A DNA stretch of 64,000 bases, taken from contig NC_073641.1 of assembly GCF_029407905.1 (NCBI RefSeq), positions 21,435,001 to 21,499,000 on the forward strand. The letters are read 5' to 3'. The stretch's first letter is position 1. The number at the start of each line of letters is the position of its first letter. The notes under the pieces were generated by a model. The model did no database searches. It saw only the letters and a program-made list of their open reading frames with translations, and was not told the origin of the DNA. Made by a program: the position numbers and the translations under genes. This document shows positions 44,689-55,597 of this stretch, one piece after another. Source of the DNA: Bubalus kerabau. Taxonomy: Eukaryota > Chordata > Mammalia > Artiodactyla > Bovidae.

Positions 44689-45177
44689 TTGATAAATAAG
44701 ATGTAGAAGAGGGTGTGGTTTTGGGGAAGATGGAGTGAGTTTTGGATATAGTAAAGGGATTGAAGTTCTATAGAACAGGAAGATGGGGAAATCTAGGAGG
44801 CAGATAAGTATAAATATATTATCCAAGCAACTCATGTATATATTTCTATTTAAACATGCATAAATTTATTCTCCTTTGTCCATTTATAGGGTATTTTATG
44901 TAAATATAGCTGTGATATCCTTTTTCTTTTGTCCTGTGTAATTTTGGAATGCAGTAATGTGAGTCATGAAGAGGTGACCATTTCTACTTAATCTGTGCAA
45001 AGTTACATTCTTATCCTATTTTGATTCATAATAAGATGCCTAAGTTGGTTTTAGTCTAACCTGAGAGGTATGATTTATAGATGGAGAATAAAAATGTCAA
45101 AGATATAATTGCCCAAACTTGGGATGTTGATAAAATGATACAATATAACACAGTGATTTTCTGGTTAGCTGAGTACT
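44689..45177. other. Unlabelled DNA
   Basis: Nothing recognised. Confidence 0.5.
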
Positions 45178-45190
45178 GAGAAGTTATGTT

Positions 45191-45460
45191 GGAGAAGGCA
45201 ATGGCACCCCACTCCAGTACTCTTGCCTGGAAAATCCCATGGACGGCGGAGCCTGGTAGGCTGCAGTCCATGGGGTCGCTAAGAGTCAGACACGACTGAG
45301 TGACTTCACTTTCACTTTTCCCTTTCACACATTGGAGAAGGAAATGGCGGCCCACTCCAGTGTTCTTGCCTGGAGAATCCCAGGGACGGGGGAGCCTGGT
45401 GGGCTTCCGTCTATGGGGTCGCACAGAGTTGGACACGACTGAAGCGACTTAGCAGCAGCA
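45191..45460 (+). mobile_element. BOV-A2 SINE (dimeric)
   Basis: Complete dimer from ggagaaggcaatggcacccc to the (agc)n tail. gagaagttatgtt (45178-45190) and gagaagttacgtt (45461-45473) form a 13-bp duplication with one C/T difference. Forms an inverted pair with the copy at 46172. Confidence 0.95.
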
Positions 45461-45473
45461 GAGAAGTTACGTT

Positions 45474-46165
45474 AGTTGTATTTACAATTAATAGATGACA
45501 TCTCTTTAGGCCAGAACCAATAAAAATTGTAATTCTTAATTACTACAGTTTTGAATGTTTTTGTTCTCCTTTCTGGTAGTTTTCTAGATATTCTCAGTTG
45601 GCAACTGGAAATAGCTCAGTAGTGGTTGTGCAGCTTCCTCATGCAGGGTATTGAAGTTTGTGACCAGGGATCCCTGTAGAGCTGCTATTGTAACTTTAGC
45701 CCGCTATTAGATTAAATCTATCTACATAAGCTCGAGAGGTCCAGTCTGGGACTGTCTGATCAATACTCTATAGATCCTGTGCAGGAGTAGTTAAGATTTC
45801 CTCTGAAGCTGGACTGTTGAAATTGGACCTAAGCAGTAGACAGTGATTTAAATAAGGATTATACTGACACTTACTTGGCATCAACCTGGTGTTGGGAAGA
45901 GTCTGAAAAAATAAATTGCCTTTTGCCTCAGATGTGAAGGGACAGAGACGATAAATATCCCTTGTTTGCTATTACCGGTTCTTAAGTGTTTATGAGGAAA
46001 GTGGTATAAGTCAGTCCATAGACACAGCTGCACCGAACTTGGGTCACCAACTCACCCTCCCCATCCTCCTATTTGCTGTAGTCACCGCGGTCATCACAGC
46101 CCCCGTCACCACTGCCGTCATCATTGCTTTGTCATCATCACAGATAGTTCTACTTCTTGGTTGCT
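45474..46165. other. Unlabelled DNA
   Basis: A degenerate gtcatcac-type trinucleotide tract lies at about 46080-46145. No coding signal supported. Confidence 0.5.
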
Positions 46166-46171
46166 TAGGCT

Positions 46172-46442
46172 TGCTGCTGCTGCTGCTAAGTCGCTGCAGT
46201 CGTGTCCGACTCTGTGCGACCCAAAGACGGAAGCCTACCAGGCTCCCCCGTCCCTGGGATTCTCCAGCAAGAACACTGGAGTGGGTTGCCATTTCCTTCT
46301 CCAGTGCATGAAAGTGAAAAGTGAAAGGGAAGTCGCTCAGTCATATCCAACTCTTAGCGACCCCATGGACTGCAGCCTACCAGGCTCCTGCATCCATGGG
46401 ATTCTCCAGGCAAGAGCACTGGAGTGGGGTGCCATTGCCTTG
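46172..46442 (-). mobile_element. BOV-A2 SINE (dimeric)
   Basis: Minus copy with a (ctg)n end at 46172-46188 and the 5' end at gtggggtgccattgccttgc. Small deletions within both monomers. Confidence 0.94.
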
Positions 46443-47253
46443 CCTGTGTTTAAATCAGGCATTCTGAGTCCAAAGCTCATGTTCTTAATTTCTACTTTAT
46501 ACCTCTTTTCTCATATCCCAGAGACTCTGATTGGTGTTGGGGGCAGAGTGGGGTAGGGAATGATTCTGTGCATTTAAAATGGGTTTGACATCTAGTAAGT
46601 CCTATTTCTATTGGGATTCTTATATAATTTTAGAATGTGATGTGAGAAGTCTTAACCTTTTGAATTTAAAAAAATTTTTGAGGTGCTTATAACCAACAGC
46701 CATTTAAGCTATAATTTATTGTCTCATTTAGTCTATTAAACTGTAACAGGTATTTCTGATTTTTACTCTTCCCTTCTTCCTTAAAAGATGATCTGTGAAT
46801 TTAGCATACCTCCTTCTGTCTGTTCCATGAAACTAAATTTTGTGCTTACCTGTGAGAGTCATACATTTTCCTAGCTTTCAGTAGAAATGAATGGGTTAAG
46901 AAATTCTTCTTCCAGATCTCAAATGGTAAAAAGCCATTGACATTGAAAGCTCTTGTGTTCTGCCTTCTTTGATGCAGGATGTGGTAATGGAGAGGTACAA
47001 AGTGTACCACATACCCAACAAGCTAATTGCCCACTTTGAGGCCTCTCTCAGGCCCAAGTGCCAAGTGAAATCTCCAGTGTTAGGGAAATTTTGCAACGGA
47101 CACAGAGATTGGGTTCATTAGACTTATCTAAATCTATGATGAGCTGGTGATAATCTGTGCTAATGAAGGTGATTCTTTGAATCAAATGCTTGTTGATGTG
47201 GGTCTTGTGAAGTAGAATATTGATTTGATGCTGCATCCCTGTCACAGAAGCTG
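46443..47253. other. Unlabelled DNA
   Basis: Nothing recognised. Confidence 0.5.
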
Positions 47254-47267
47254 CATATGTGATTATG

Positions 47268-47482
47268 TGTGTGCACGGTCAGTCGTGTCTGACTCTTTTG
47301 TGACCCTTTGAACTGCAGCCCGCCGGGCTCCTCTGTCCATGGGATTTTCCAGGCAGGAGTTCTAGAATGAGTTGCCCTTTCTTCCTCCGGGAGATCTTCC
47401 TGATCCAGGGACTGAATCTGAGTTTCCTGTGTCTCCTGCATTTCAGGCAGATTCTTGAATGCTGAGCCATCAGGGAAGCTGT
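47268..47482 (-). mobile_element. Bov-tA SINE
   Basis: Minus copy. catatgtgattatg (47254-47267) and catatgtgtaattatg (47483-47498) are the likely duplication, differing by a 2-base indel. Confidence 0.9.
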
Positions 47483-47732
47483 CATATGTGTAATTATGGT
47501 TTTACTGTAAATAGATTTGGTTTTGGACTCTAAAGCACACCCCATTATTTCAGCTTCTTGCTATCTCCCAACCTCAAAAAAAAAAAAAAAAAGACCAATA
47601 AATTCAAAATATCTTTAAGCACCATACGTGGGCTAGCATTCTTCTTATGATTAGTGTCAACACATTTTCAAACAGCAAATCAGTCTCTAGGTAAGGTTCC
47701 TTGAGATAGGATTTGAGTGTACATTTGAATGT

Positions 47733-47941
47733 GTGCTTAGTCACTCAGTTGTGTCTGACTCTGTGCGACCACATGGACTGCAGCCCGCCAGGCTCCTCTA
47801 TCCATGGGGTTCTCCAGGCAAGAATACTCAAGTGAGTGGCCATGCCCTCCTCCAGGGCATCTTCCCAAACCAGGGATCAAACCCAGGTCTCCCACATTGC
47901 AGGCAGATTCTTTACCATCTGAGCCACCAGGGAAACCCATG
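47733..47941 (-). mobile_element. Bov-tA SINE
   Basis: Minus copy with intact BovA and head. tttgaatgt at 47724-47732 and 47942-47950 flanks it. Confidence 0.92.
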
Positions 47942-47950
47942 TTTGAATGT

Positions 47951-48293
47951 ACCCACAATACATTCAGAGTTTTAATTCTTCCTGTCTCTCTCCTACTTGA
48001 CCCTTCTTGTTGGTAAAGGTTTTAAATGGCCCAGTGAGAGGTCAGACCACAAGTTAACATTTCATATATCCATACAGTGTAGAAAGTCAGGGCCAAGTCC
48101 ATGTGATCTGCTAAGAGCTGATAGGGCTATTCCTCCCACCCCAACCCCCCAGCAGTACATACCCTGATACACCTTAGCCAGACACTCAGTTTGGAAATCA
48201 TGGTAGGCTTCCTCAGGTCCCGTAGAGGATGCTATTCTTTCTCCTTCCCTTCCCTAGCATTCTGCTGCTCCTCTCCAATCTCTTGGCCAAAGG
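47951..48293. other. Unlabelled DNA
   Basis: Nothing recognised. Confidence 0.5.
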
Positions 48294-48438
48294 CTGCTGC
48301 TGCTGCTAAGTCACTTCAGTCGTGTCCGACTCTGTGTGACCCCATAGACAACAGCCCACCAGGCTCCCCCGTCCCTGGGATTCTCCAGGCAAGAATGCTG
48401 GAGTGGGCTGCCATTTCCTTCTCCAATGCATGAAAGTG
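48294..48438 (-). mobile_element. BOV-A2 SINE, half unit
   Basis: Only the 3' monomer and linker are present (from the (gct)n end to ccaatgcatgaaagtg), truncated inside the linker. Confidence 0.9.
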
Positions 48439-48557
48439 CTAGCTCTTCTTAAAAGCCTTCAGGTAAAACAGGGAACTTCTTCCACTGGGCTCCAGTTCTT
48501 TCTGTAACAATTTTGTAACATTAGCATAACATTTGACATTTTAGATTTGATTTATCC

Positions 48558-48662
48558 TGGAGAAGGAAATGGCTACCCACTCCAGTAGTCTGGCCTGGAG
48601 AATTCCGTGGACTGTATCGTCTATGGGGTCACAAAGAGTTGGACACAATTGAGCAACTTTCA
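48558..48662 (+). mobile_element. BovA monomer SINE
   Basis: tggagaaggaaatggctacc to acacaattgagcaactttca; no tRNA-like head. Opposite in orientation to the neighbour at 48294. Confidence 0.85.
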
Positions 48663-48985
48663 GTTCACTCTCTGTTTATGGATCTGAGTCCTCACTAGAC
48701 TGAGCTCCACAAGAGAAGTGCTGTTTGCAGCACTGAAACTGGTGTCTAAAGGCCTCAATTTAAAAAAATAAGTAAATAAGGACAGGAAAATTTGTTGTGG
48801 TAAGCGGGACCAAGGGTTAGATCCCACAGGGACAATTCAGCTGGGTTAGTCGTTGGGCATTTTGGCCCAGATCAACCTGTCCTGCCTCAAACAGTATTCA
48901 AATCTGAGCACCTACCTAGGCTGTGGATTTTCAGTAAATATATAATCCCAACTCATCGTAATAGCAGAGATCTTGGTAACAGGTT
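48663..48985. other. Unlabelled DNA
   Basis: Nothing recognised. Confidence 0.5.
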
Positions 48986-48989
48986 GCTG

Positions 48990-49215
48990 ACACCTGACAT
49001 GGGAAAAATCTTGGACAGATCTGGATTCGATTCCTGTCTTGCAACCTGTGTGACCTCGAGTAATATTTTACCTCCCTGAGCTTTATTTTTTTCATGTGTT
49101 AAATGAGGATAATGGAATCTTATAGGTTGTTGTGAATTTTAAAGGAGATGGTATGTTCTGTGTGCACATAGTACAGGAATATAATAATACTCGATGAACA
49201 TTCATTGAATGAATA
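48990..49215 (+). mobile_element. MIR SINE
   Basis: tctggattcgattcctgtc, acctgtgtgacctcgagtaa, ccctgagctttatttttttc, taaatgaggataatggaatc, and the end aatactcgatgaacattcat are well ordered. Confidence 0.85.
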
Positions 49216-49234
49216 AACAGTACCTAGAATATAG

Positions 49235-49432
49235 AAAGTCCCTACTTTTCCACCTCCACCCCACATATTTGCCCTTCAGTTTTCAGATTTGCCTTGTCGA
49301 CACCCCAGAGAAGATTAAGTCCCCTTGTTACCCACTCTCTTGACTTTCTGTATATACTTCCTTTACAGCACTTAACACAGTGATAATTACATAACTTTTT
49401 GTTTAATGGATGTCTCTTTTTTATGTATTTAT
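49235..49432 (+). mobile_element. Probable L2 fragment
   Basis: tgttacccactctcttgact, ttcctttacagcacttaaca and gtgataattacataac look like the sense L2 3' region. Confidence 0.45.
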
Positions 49433-49542
49433 TTTCTCCATGAAACATGTTTTTATTGAAGTATAGTTGATGTACAATATTATAAAAGTTACAGGGGTAT
49501 GATAAAATTATTCACATTTTTTAAAGGTTGTACTCCATTCAT

Positions 49543-49752
49543 GGGACTTCCCTGGTGGTTCAGGCTGTAGTCTGCAGTGCAGGAGACCCGAGTTTAATCC
49601 CTGGGTTGGAAAGATCCCCTGGAGGAGATCATGGCAACCCACTCCAGTATTCTTGCCTGGAGAATCCCATGGACAGAGGAGGAGCCTGGCAGGCTGCAGT
49701 CCATGGGGTCGCAAAGAGTTGGACACATCTGAGCAAGTAATACAAGTACACA
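49543..49752 (+). mobile_element. Bov-tA SINE nested in L1
   Basis: Head and BovA complete. Perfect 12-bp duplication tactccattcat at 49531-49542 and 49753-49764; the L1 sequence resumes exactly after it. Confidence 0.95.
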
Positions 49753-49982
49753 TACTCCATTCATAGTTGTTATAAGGTATTGGCTATATTTCCTCCTGTT
49801 GCACAATATATCCTTGTAGCTTATTTTATGCATAGTAGTTTATACGTCTTAATTCCCTACTACTGTTGTGCCCTGCCTCCATCCCTCCTCCTACTGGTAT
49901 CTGCCTCCATCCCTCCTCCTACTGGTATCCAAGAGTTTGTTCTCTATATCCATGAGTATGCTTCTTGTTTGTAATATTCACT

Positions 49983-50265
49983 GCTGCTGCTGCTGCTGCT
50001 GCTAAGTCGCTTCAGTCGTGTCCGACTCTGTGCGACCCCATAGACGGCGGCCCACCAGGCTCCCCCGTCCCTGGGATTCTCCAGGCAAGAACACTGGAGT
50101 GGGTTGCCAGTTCCTTCTCCAATGCATGAAAGTGAAAAGTGAAAGTGAAGTCGCTCAGTCGTGACCGACTCTTAGCGACCCCATGGACTGCAGCCTACCA
50201 GGCTCCTCCGTCCATGGGATTTTCCAAGCAAGAGTACTGGAGTGGGGTGCCATTGCCTTCTCCCA
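49983..50265 (-). mobile_element. BOV-A2 SINE nested in L1
   Basis: Minus copy with a (ctg) microsatellite tail of about seven units at the start. Perfect 11-bp duplication taatattcact at 49972-49982 and 50266-50276. One of the best preserved BOV-A2 copies here. Confidence 0.95.
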
Positions 50266-50535
50266 TAATATTCACTAGTTTGTTGTATTTTTTGTATTCC
50301 ACATATAAGTGATATCATATAGTACTTGTATTTCTCCGTGTGACTTATTTCAGTTAGCATAATACCCTCCAAATCCATCCATGTTGTTGCAAATGGCATA
50401 AGTTCATTTTGTTTTATGCTGACTACCCAGTGTGTGTGTGTATATATATGTACATATATATCACATATTTTTTATTCATTCAACTCTTGATGGTGTATAT
50501 ATCCTTTTGAAAAATATGAGCCGATAAATTCAAGG

Positions 50536-50870
50536 ACTATCTGTTTTATTAAATGATTTATCTCCAATACCTACGGCATATATGGCTCAGAATACATAAC
50601 TATGGCCTATACCTTCAATTCACCACAGATTACCTCCAACTCAGGCACGCTTTCTCAGTCAACACCCTCAGCTCTGAGATTTACAGAACGACTCTAATTC
50701 TATACCCAAACCCATTATCTTGGTTGCATTTGCCATCCTCAAAAAAACTCTTTCATAAATTTGTTTATCAGATTAGATGTTACTATGTTTGCTTATTAAT
50801 GATTGTAACTATTGATTAAATCACTGCTTTGTTCTGATCTCTTAATTCTCATCTATTTAACTCATTCTAT
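50536..50870. other. Unlabelled DNA
   Basis: Nothing recognised; the 88-codon frame here has no family resemblance. Confidence 0.5.
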
Positions 50871-50876
50871 TAGCTC

Positions 50877-51001
50877 TTCCTGGAGGAAGGCATGGCAACC
50901 CACTCCAGGATTCTTGCCTGGAGAATTCCCTAGACAGAGGAGCCTGGCAGGCTACAGTCCATGGGGTCTCAACAAGTCAGGCATGGCTTAGCGACTAACA
51001 C
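50877..51001 (+). mobile_element. BovA monomer SINE
   Basis: BovA body (ctggaggaaggcatggcaac to atggcttagcgactaacac) without a head. ttagct at 50871-50876 and 51002-51007 is a possible short duplication. Confidence 0.85.
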
Positions 51002-51179
51002 TTAGCTGTTCATTCCTTCAGTAGATCTGTGCTGGGACAGCCACTCCTCTGAGCACCATGGAGGGATGAGAAGATGTGTAGAGTACAGTTATCTCAGTCA
51101 AGGAACTTACACAGTAACAGCTGAAGTATAAGACTATGGGACAAATACCTTAAAAAAAAATCAAACCAAGAACTTAAGT

Positions 51180-51600
51180 ACTTTTCTCAATTATTATTTT
51201 CTACTGCATTCTCAAGTTTTACTGCTTTCTTGGCAAATTATTGTGCCCAAGTATAGCTCTGTAAGTCATTGCTCAGATTGACCTTTTCAATGAGGCCAAT
51301 GAGGCCACGTGGGCCCCCTGTTTGCAATTTGTTATTGCAGTGTTCCCCCACCCTACCGGGATTCTCTTCCTCTGTCCTCTGCTCAGTTTATTTCATAGCG
51401 CTCATCACCTTCTTTGATACTGTATAGTATTCTCATATATTATGCTGTTGATTGTTGTCTGTCTCCCTACCCTAGAATGTAAGGTCCATGTGGGAAGGTC
51501 CATGTGGGTCAGGATTTTTTAGTCATTGATGTATCTCTAAAACAAACACTTGATAAAGTAGTAGGCATTTGATGGATATTTGCTGAATTAATTTATTAAA
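51180..51600 (+). mobile_element. L2 LINE 3' end
   Basis: Sense L2: tttattgcagtgttccccc, tttatttcatagcgctcatc, gttgtctgtctccctaccct, agaatgtaaggtccatgtgg, and the end aagtagtaggcatttgatgg. A 14-bp unit aaggtccatgtggg is tandemly doubled at 51481-51494 and 51495-51508. Confidence 0.85.
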
Positions 51601-51713
51601 TGAAGTAGAGAATAGCAGTTACTGAGACTGAACAGATGGCCTGCCTCTACCAGACTCTGCTGTATAATTTCAGATGCTTTACTTCAAGCCTTTTATGTCC
51701 CAGATGAACCTAT

Positions 51714-52187
51714 TGTGTAAGAGGCAAAATTTTCCCACTACCCTCTTAGAGGATCTTCCCCTGGGTCTGAGAATTAAGTTGATGAAACAGATTAATAGGA
51801 GGGAAACATACAAATTTATTTAATATTAGTTTTATGTGACACAGGAACACTCATAAGGAAATGAAGATTCAAAACCTAAATGCTTTTATTCCAGGCCAAG
51901 CTGTGGAAAAGTAACTAAAATATATAGAGAGGCTTATGGATGATAAGAATTATTTTAAGAAGGTCTGTTTGTACAGAGTTTTCCCAGCCTCTATATCTTA
52001 TCTCTGGTAAAGAAGGTTTCTTTCTTCCTGGTATAGGAATAGCATCTTTCACATGGGAGTTTTAGCTCCTATTTTCCAGAAGAAAGTGGGAAGTAAGATT
52101 GTGCTTCTGGCACCTGCTGTTTTTCAGGTGGCTTTAGTTCAAAATAACCCTTGTGCCAAAGTGGCATATTTGAGGCATATTCTGCCA
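51714..52187 (-). mobile_element. Possible old LTR
   Basis: About 470 bases with plausible TG...CA ends on the minus strand (tggcagaatatgcctc start at 52187) and TTTATT on + near 51816 (AATAAA on minus). The blocks gtaagaggcaaaattttccc and gggtctgagaattaag have an LTR look. Family not named. Confidence 0.45.
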
Positions 52188-52199
52188 CCTTCCATTACC

Positions 52200-52285
52200 T
52201 CCTGGGCTTGCTGAAAAGATGGAATACATTTTGCATGTAAAGCACTAAGCCCATACTAAGTATGAATACTTGCTATTTGTAAAAT
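52200..52285 (+). mobile_element. MIR fragment (3' end)
   Basis: tgcatgtaaagcactaagcc, then atactaagtatgaatacttg, as in the MIR 3' end. Confidence 0.6.
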
Positions 52286-52889
52286 TAATTCACTCTTCTC
52301 TGCTATGAACCATACTTGATTCTCCAAAGTTTTTAAAAATAGTAATAAGTGAAACTGTTAGTACAGAATGGTTTCCAACATAATGATTCTATACTTTGAG
52401 TTGAATGACTTTGAGAATTCAAACAATATGAATTGAAACCAGCTTAACAAGGAAAAAATCAAACAGATACCAATTTGAATATGTACCCTGTCTGTAATTC
52501 ATCTGGAATGACTTTAGGATACAATATGTGTTAGAGTGAAGAAGAGGCACTGGAGCACAAACAAGAGTGGGATTGACATTGGCCTGAATAGTAAATCTAT
52601 GGGGTAGCTAAAGTAACAGTTCAGTCCTTTCAACAGACACATCTCTGTATCTCTGAAGTGTTACACAAAATGGCAACATTTGGTAACTTCCTTGCCCCTT
52701 GGGAACAATTATAAAAAGCTGGAAATAGAGAGGGCACCTAAGAGTGAGGGGTGGATGGGCGCTATAATCAGTAAAAGGCTCATTAGAAGAGGTGATACTT
52801 GAATTGAGCCTGCTTTTGTGGTTGTGTTTTTTTAAACACAAGAACATCATGGAGTCTGGTTATTTGGGTTCTATGATAAATATGATTTA
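52286..52889. other. Unlabelled DNA
   Basis: Nothing recognised. Confidence 0.5.
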
Positions 52890-53160
52890 GGGGGTTGAGC
52901 TTTTCAGGATGGATTGGGAGTTCGGGATTAGCAGATGCAAACTCTTGTATATAATATAGATAAACAACAGGGTCCGGCTGTATAGCACAGGGTATCCTCT
53001 GATAAACCATAATGGAAAATAATATTAAAATATTTAATTATTTAAAAGTAATTTAAAAAAGTTTATATGTATAATTGAATCACTTTGCTGTACAGCAGAA
53101 GTGAACACAACATGGTAAATCAACTGTATAGTTCAGTAAAGCCAGGGGAAAAAAATAGAC
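52890..53160 (+). mobile_element. Artiodactyl L1 3' UTR
   Basis: Sense copy of the L1 end seen antisense elsewhere: gggattagcagatgcaaact, aacaacagggtccggctgta, tcactttgctgtacagcaga, and atggtaaatcaactgtatag then an A-rich end. Confidence 0.88.
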
Positions 53161-53811
53161 TGTTACTTGATACAGTCAGTTACCAGGTTGTGATTTGAGG
53201 TGCTAATGATTGTGGGAATGCAGAGTAATCTTTTGCCCTGTTTCTCAAAAATTACTATAGACACATGGTCCCTCCCAAGCCTTTGACTTGGATTGGAAGC
53301 AGTCTCCCTACTAATCCTGAGATCTCTGTGCTGGATCTTTTAACTCCAGACTCTGGCAGAGAGAGTCTGGACTGGTGGTGCATTCAAGTCAGAAGTCCAA
53401 AAGTTCTTTTGATGGTTTCCCCACCCAGTTGCAGCATATTTCTATAATCCTACACAACAGCTGAAAGATCTTTTTCTCATTTCCTTATATTCCTGTAGCA
53501 TTTGATGTCTCTACCATGTAATTTACATTTAATTATAAGCTGTTTTGCATTGTTTAGTGGTTGTTTCAAGTATAAATGTCTTTCTTCCTCAGAAGATTTT
53601 TTTTTTAATTCTTTTTAGGACAAGGGCTTACTACACAGTACCAGGTAGAAACTTGGAGTAAACCACAAATACCAACTTCACCTCAAATTCACTTAACCAT
53701 CTTCTTAACAAAGAAGACCTGTTTGGCATATAACTCATTCTTCTAATCTGTACCTACTTTATAATAGCAATAAATACACTGAGTTAATGGGATGTTTGTG
53801 AATGAAGTTCT
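53161..53811. other. Unlabelled DNA
   Basis: Nothing recognised. Confidence 0.5.
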
Positions 53812-53881
53812 CAACCTAGGAATCGAACCGGGGTGTCCTGCATTGTCTGCGGATTCTTTACCAGCACCCTAGGGAAGTCCA
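53812..53881 (-). mobile_element. tRNA-like SINE head fragment
   Basis: cctaggaatcgaaccggggt, ttctttaccagcaccctagg, and gaagtcc are the reverse complement of a Bov-tA/CHR-type head; no body follows. Confidence 0.7.
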
Positions 53882-54350
53882 ATAAGATCATAAAGTTTTT
53901 TTAATTTAAAAAACTGCTAAATGAGGAATAGATTTGGAAATGGAAATTGGGGTTGGGCAGGGGCAATTGTGCAACAACTTAGTGCTGAAAAAATATCTGG
54001 CTTGGTCTAATGAATAAATATGACTATCCTTTGAAGTCTTCCATCCCTTCTCCACTCCCCAGTTTCAATTCAAATGCAAGCTTTTGATGTGTTTTGACAT
54101 CTTGATATGTCTTATTTTCATATCCACTTATCTCTTAGACCTGATTCAGTAGAACAGCGGTAGAACAGATTTGTCTATGCATCAGTCCTTTCCATAGAAG
54201 ACTTCAGGCTTATTAAAGCTGAATTTTATTTAGGCCATTTTCATTTACCTGCTCACTGAGAGATGGGTTACCTAGAATCTTTGATATTAAGGTGTGATAA
54301 ACTAGTTTGCTAGGAAGTATAAAGAAAAATTATTTTTCAATTATTTAACA
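53882..54350. other. Unlabelled DNA
   Basis: Nothing recognised. Confidence 0.5.
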
Positions 54351-54351
54351 A

Positions 54352-55174
54352 GTTCAGTTCAGTTCATTCTCTCAGTCGTGTCCGACTCTTTGCGACCCCA
54401 TGAACTGCACCACTCCAGGCCTCCCTGTCCATCACAACTCCCAGAGTGCACCCAAACTCATGTCCATTGAGTCAGTGATGCCATCCAACCATTTTACCCT
54501 CTGTCATCCCATGCTCCTCCTGCCCTCAATCTTTCACAGCATCAGGGTCTTTTCAAATGAGTCAGCTCCTCTCATCAAGGTGGCCAAAGTGTTGGAGTTT
54601 CAGCTTCAACATCAGTCCTTCCAATGAACACTCAGGACTGATCTCCTTTAGGATGACTGGTTGGATCTCCTTGCAGTCCAAGGGACTCTCAAGAGTCTTC
54701 TCCAACACCACAGTTCAAAGGCATCAATTCTTCGGCGCTCAGCTTTCTTTATACTCCAACTCTCACATCCGTACATGACTACTGGAAAAACCATAGCCTG
54801 GACTAGACAGACCCTTGTTGACAAAGTAATGTCTCTGCTTTTTAATATTCAGTCTATATTGGTCATTACTTTCCTCTCAAGGAATAAGCGTCTTTTAATT
54901 TGTCACCTCATGCAAAGAGTTGACTCATTGGAAAAGACTCTGATGCTGGGAGGGATTGGGGGCAGGAGGAGAAGGGGACGACAGAGGATGAGATGGCTGA
55001 ATGGCATCACTGACTTGATGGATGTGAGTCTGAGTGAACTCCGGGAGTTGGTGATGGACAGGGAGGCCTGGCGTGCTGTGATTCATGGGGTTGCAAAGAG
55101 TCGGACACGACTGAGCGACTGAACCGAACCGAACTGAACCGAATTTCATGGCTGCAATCATCATCTGCAGTGAT
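54352..55174 (-). mobile_element. BovB LINE, 5'-truncated, interrupted by another BovB
   Basis: Minus BovB 3' portion runs from the (cagtt)n tail at 54352 to 54901, stops at tcttttaattt, and resumes at 55142 with aatttcatggctgcaatcat. The frame is broken by small indels (for example near 54570 and 54650). The outer break is at about 55174. Confidence 0.93.
54902..55141 (+). mobile_element. BovB 3' end nested in opposite orientation
   Basis: About 240 bases of sense BovB 3' end, from gtcacctcatgcaaagag to the (gaacc)n tail. It lies inside the minus copy with only aattt (54897-54901 and 55142-55146) duplicated. Its C-terminal RT piece is open to the natural LSD end. Confidence 0.93.
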
Positions 55175-55370
55175 TTAGTACATCCCATCTAATCTTGTCT
55201 TAACTTATGGACCAGTAACTGTGCTCTGGAACTCTCTCTAGAGTCTTCATCAGAATGGAATGGAAATAAATTCTTAAACCACCTTTTAGTTAAAGTTTCA
55301 TGCCACTGAGTCCAGTTATTTTGAGGTTAAACAGTGAATCCACAATAAAAATCCTGTTTGTGTCGCTAAA

Positions 55371-55586
55371 GGGCTTCCCTGGTGGCTCAGATGGTAAAGA
55401 ATCTGCCTGCAATGCGGGAGACCTGGGTTTGATCCCTGGGTTGGGAAGATCACCTGGAAGAGAGCATGGCAACCCACTCCAGTATTCTTGCCTGGAGAAT
55501 CCCCATGGACAGAGAAGCCTGTCAGGCTACAGTCCACAGGGTCACAAAGGGTCCGACACGACTGAGTGACTTTCACTTCTTTCTCC
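55371..55586 (+). mobile_element. Bov-tA SINE, well preserved
   Basis: Head ggcttccctggtggctcaga and full BovA. gtgtcgctaaa (55360-55370) and gtgtcactaaa (55587-55597) form an 11-bp duplication with one CpG-to-CpA type difference. Confidence 0.95.
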
Positions 55587-55597
55587 GTGTCACTAAA

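Larger units (their letters stand above)
49440..50535 (-). mobile_element. Artiodactyl L1 3' UTR, split by two SINEs
   Basis: Antisense L1 pieces at 49440-49542, 49753-49982 and 50266-50535 are colinear: ttgaagtatagttgatgtac, tataaggtattggctatatt, gtttgttctctatatccatg, cacatataagtgatatcata, ccatgttgttgcaaatggca. A 28-bp unit inside (starting ctgcctccatccctcctcct) is duplicated perfectly in tandem at 49873-49900 and 49901-49928. A TG/TA tract lies at about 50430-50461. Confidence 0.9.

Noticed and set aside
46080..46145. Trinucleotide-like gtcatcac tract as a coding repeat
   Set aside because: Degenerate simple repeat with no surrounding coding signal.
46841..46860. Minus-strand acag|gtaagc as another recursive-splice candidate
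   Set aside because: The upstream sequence on that strand is not a convincing pyrimidine tract and no second donor follows.
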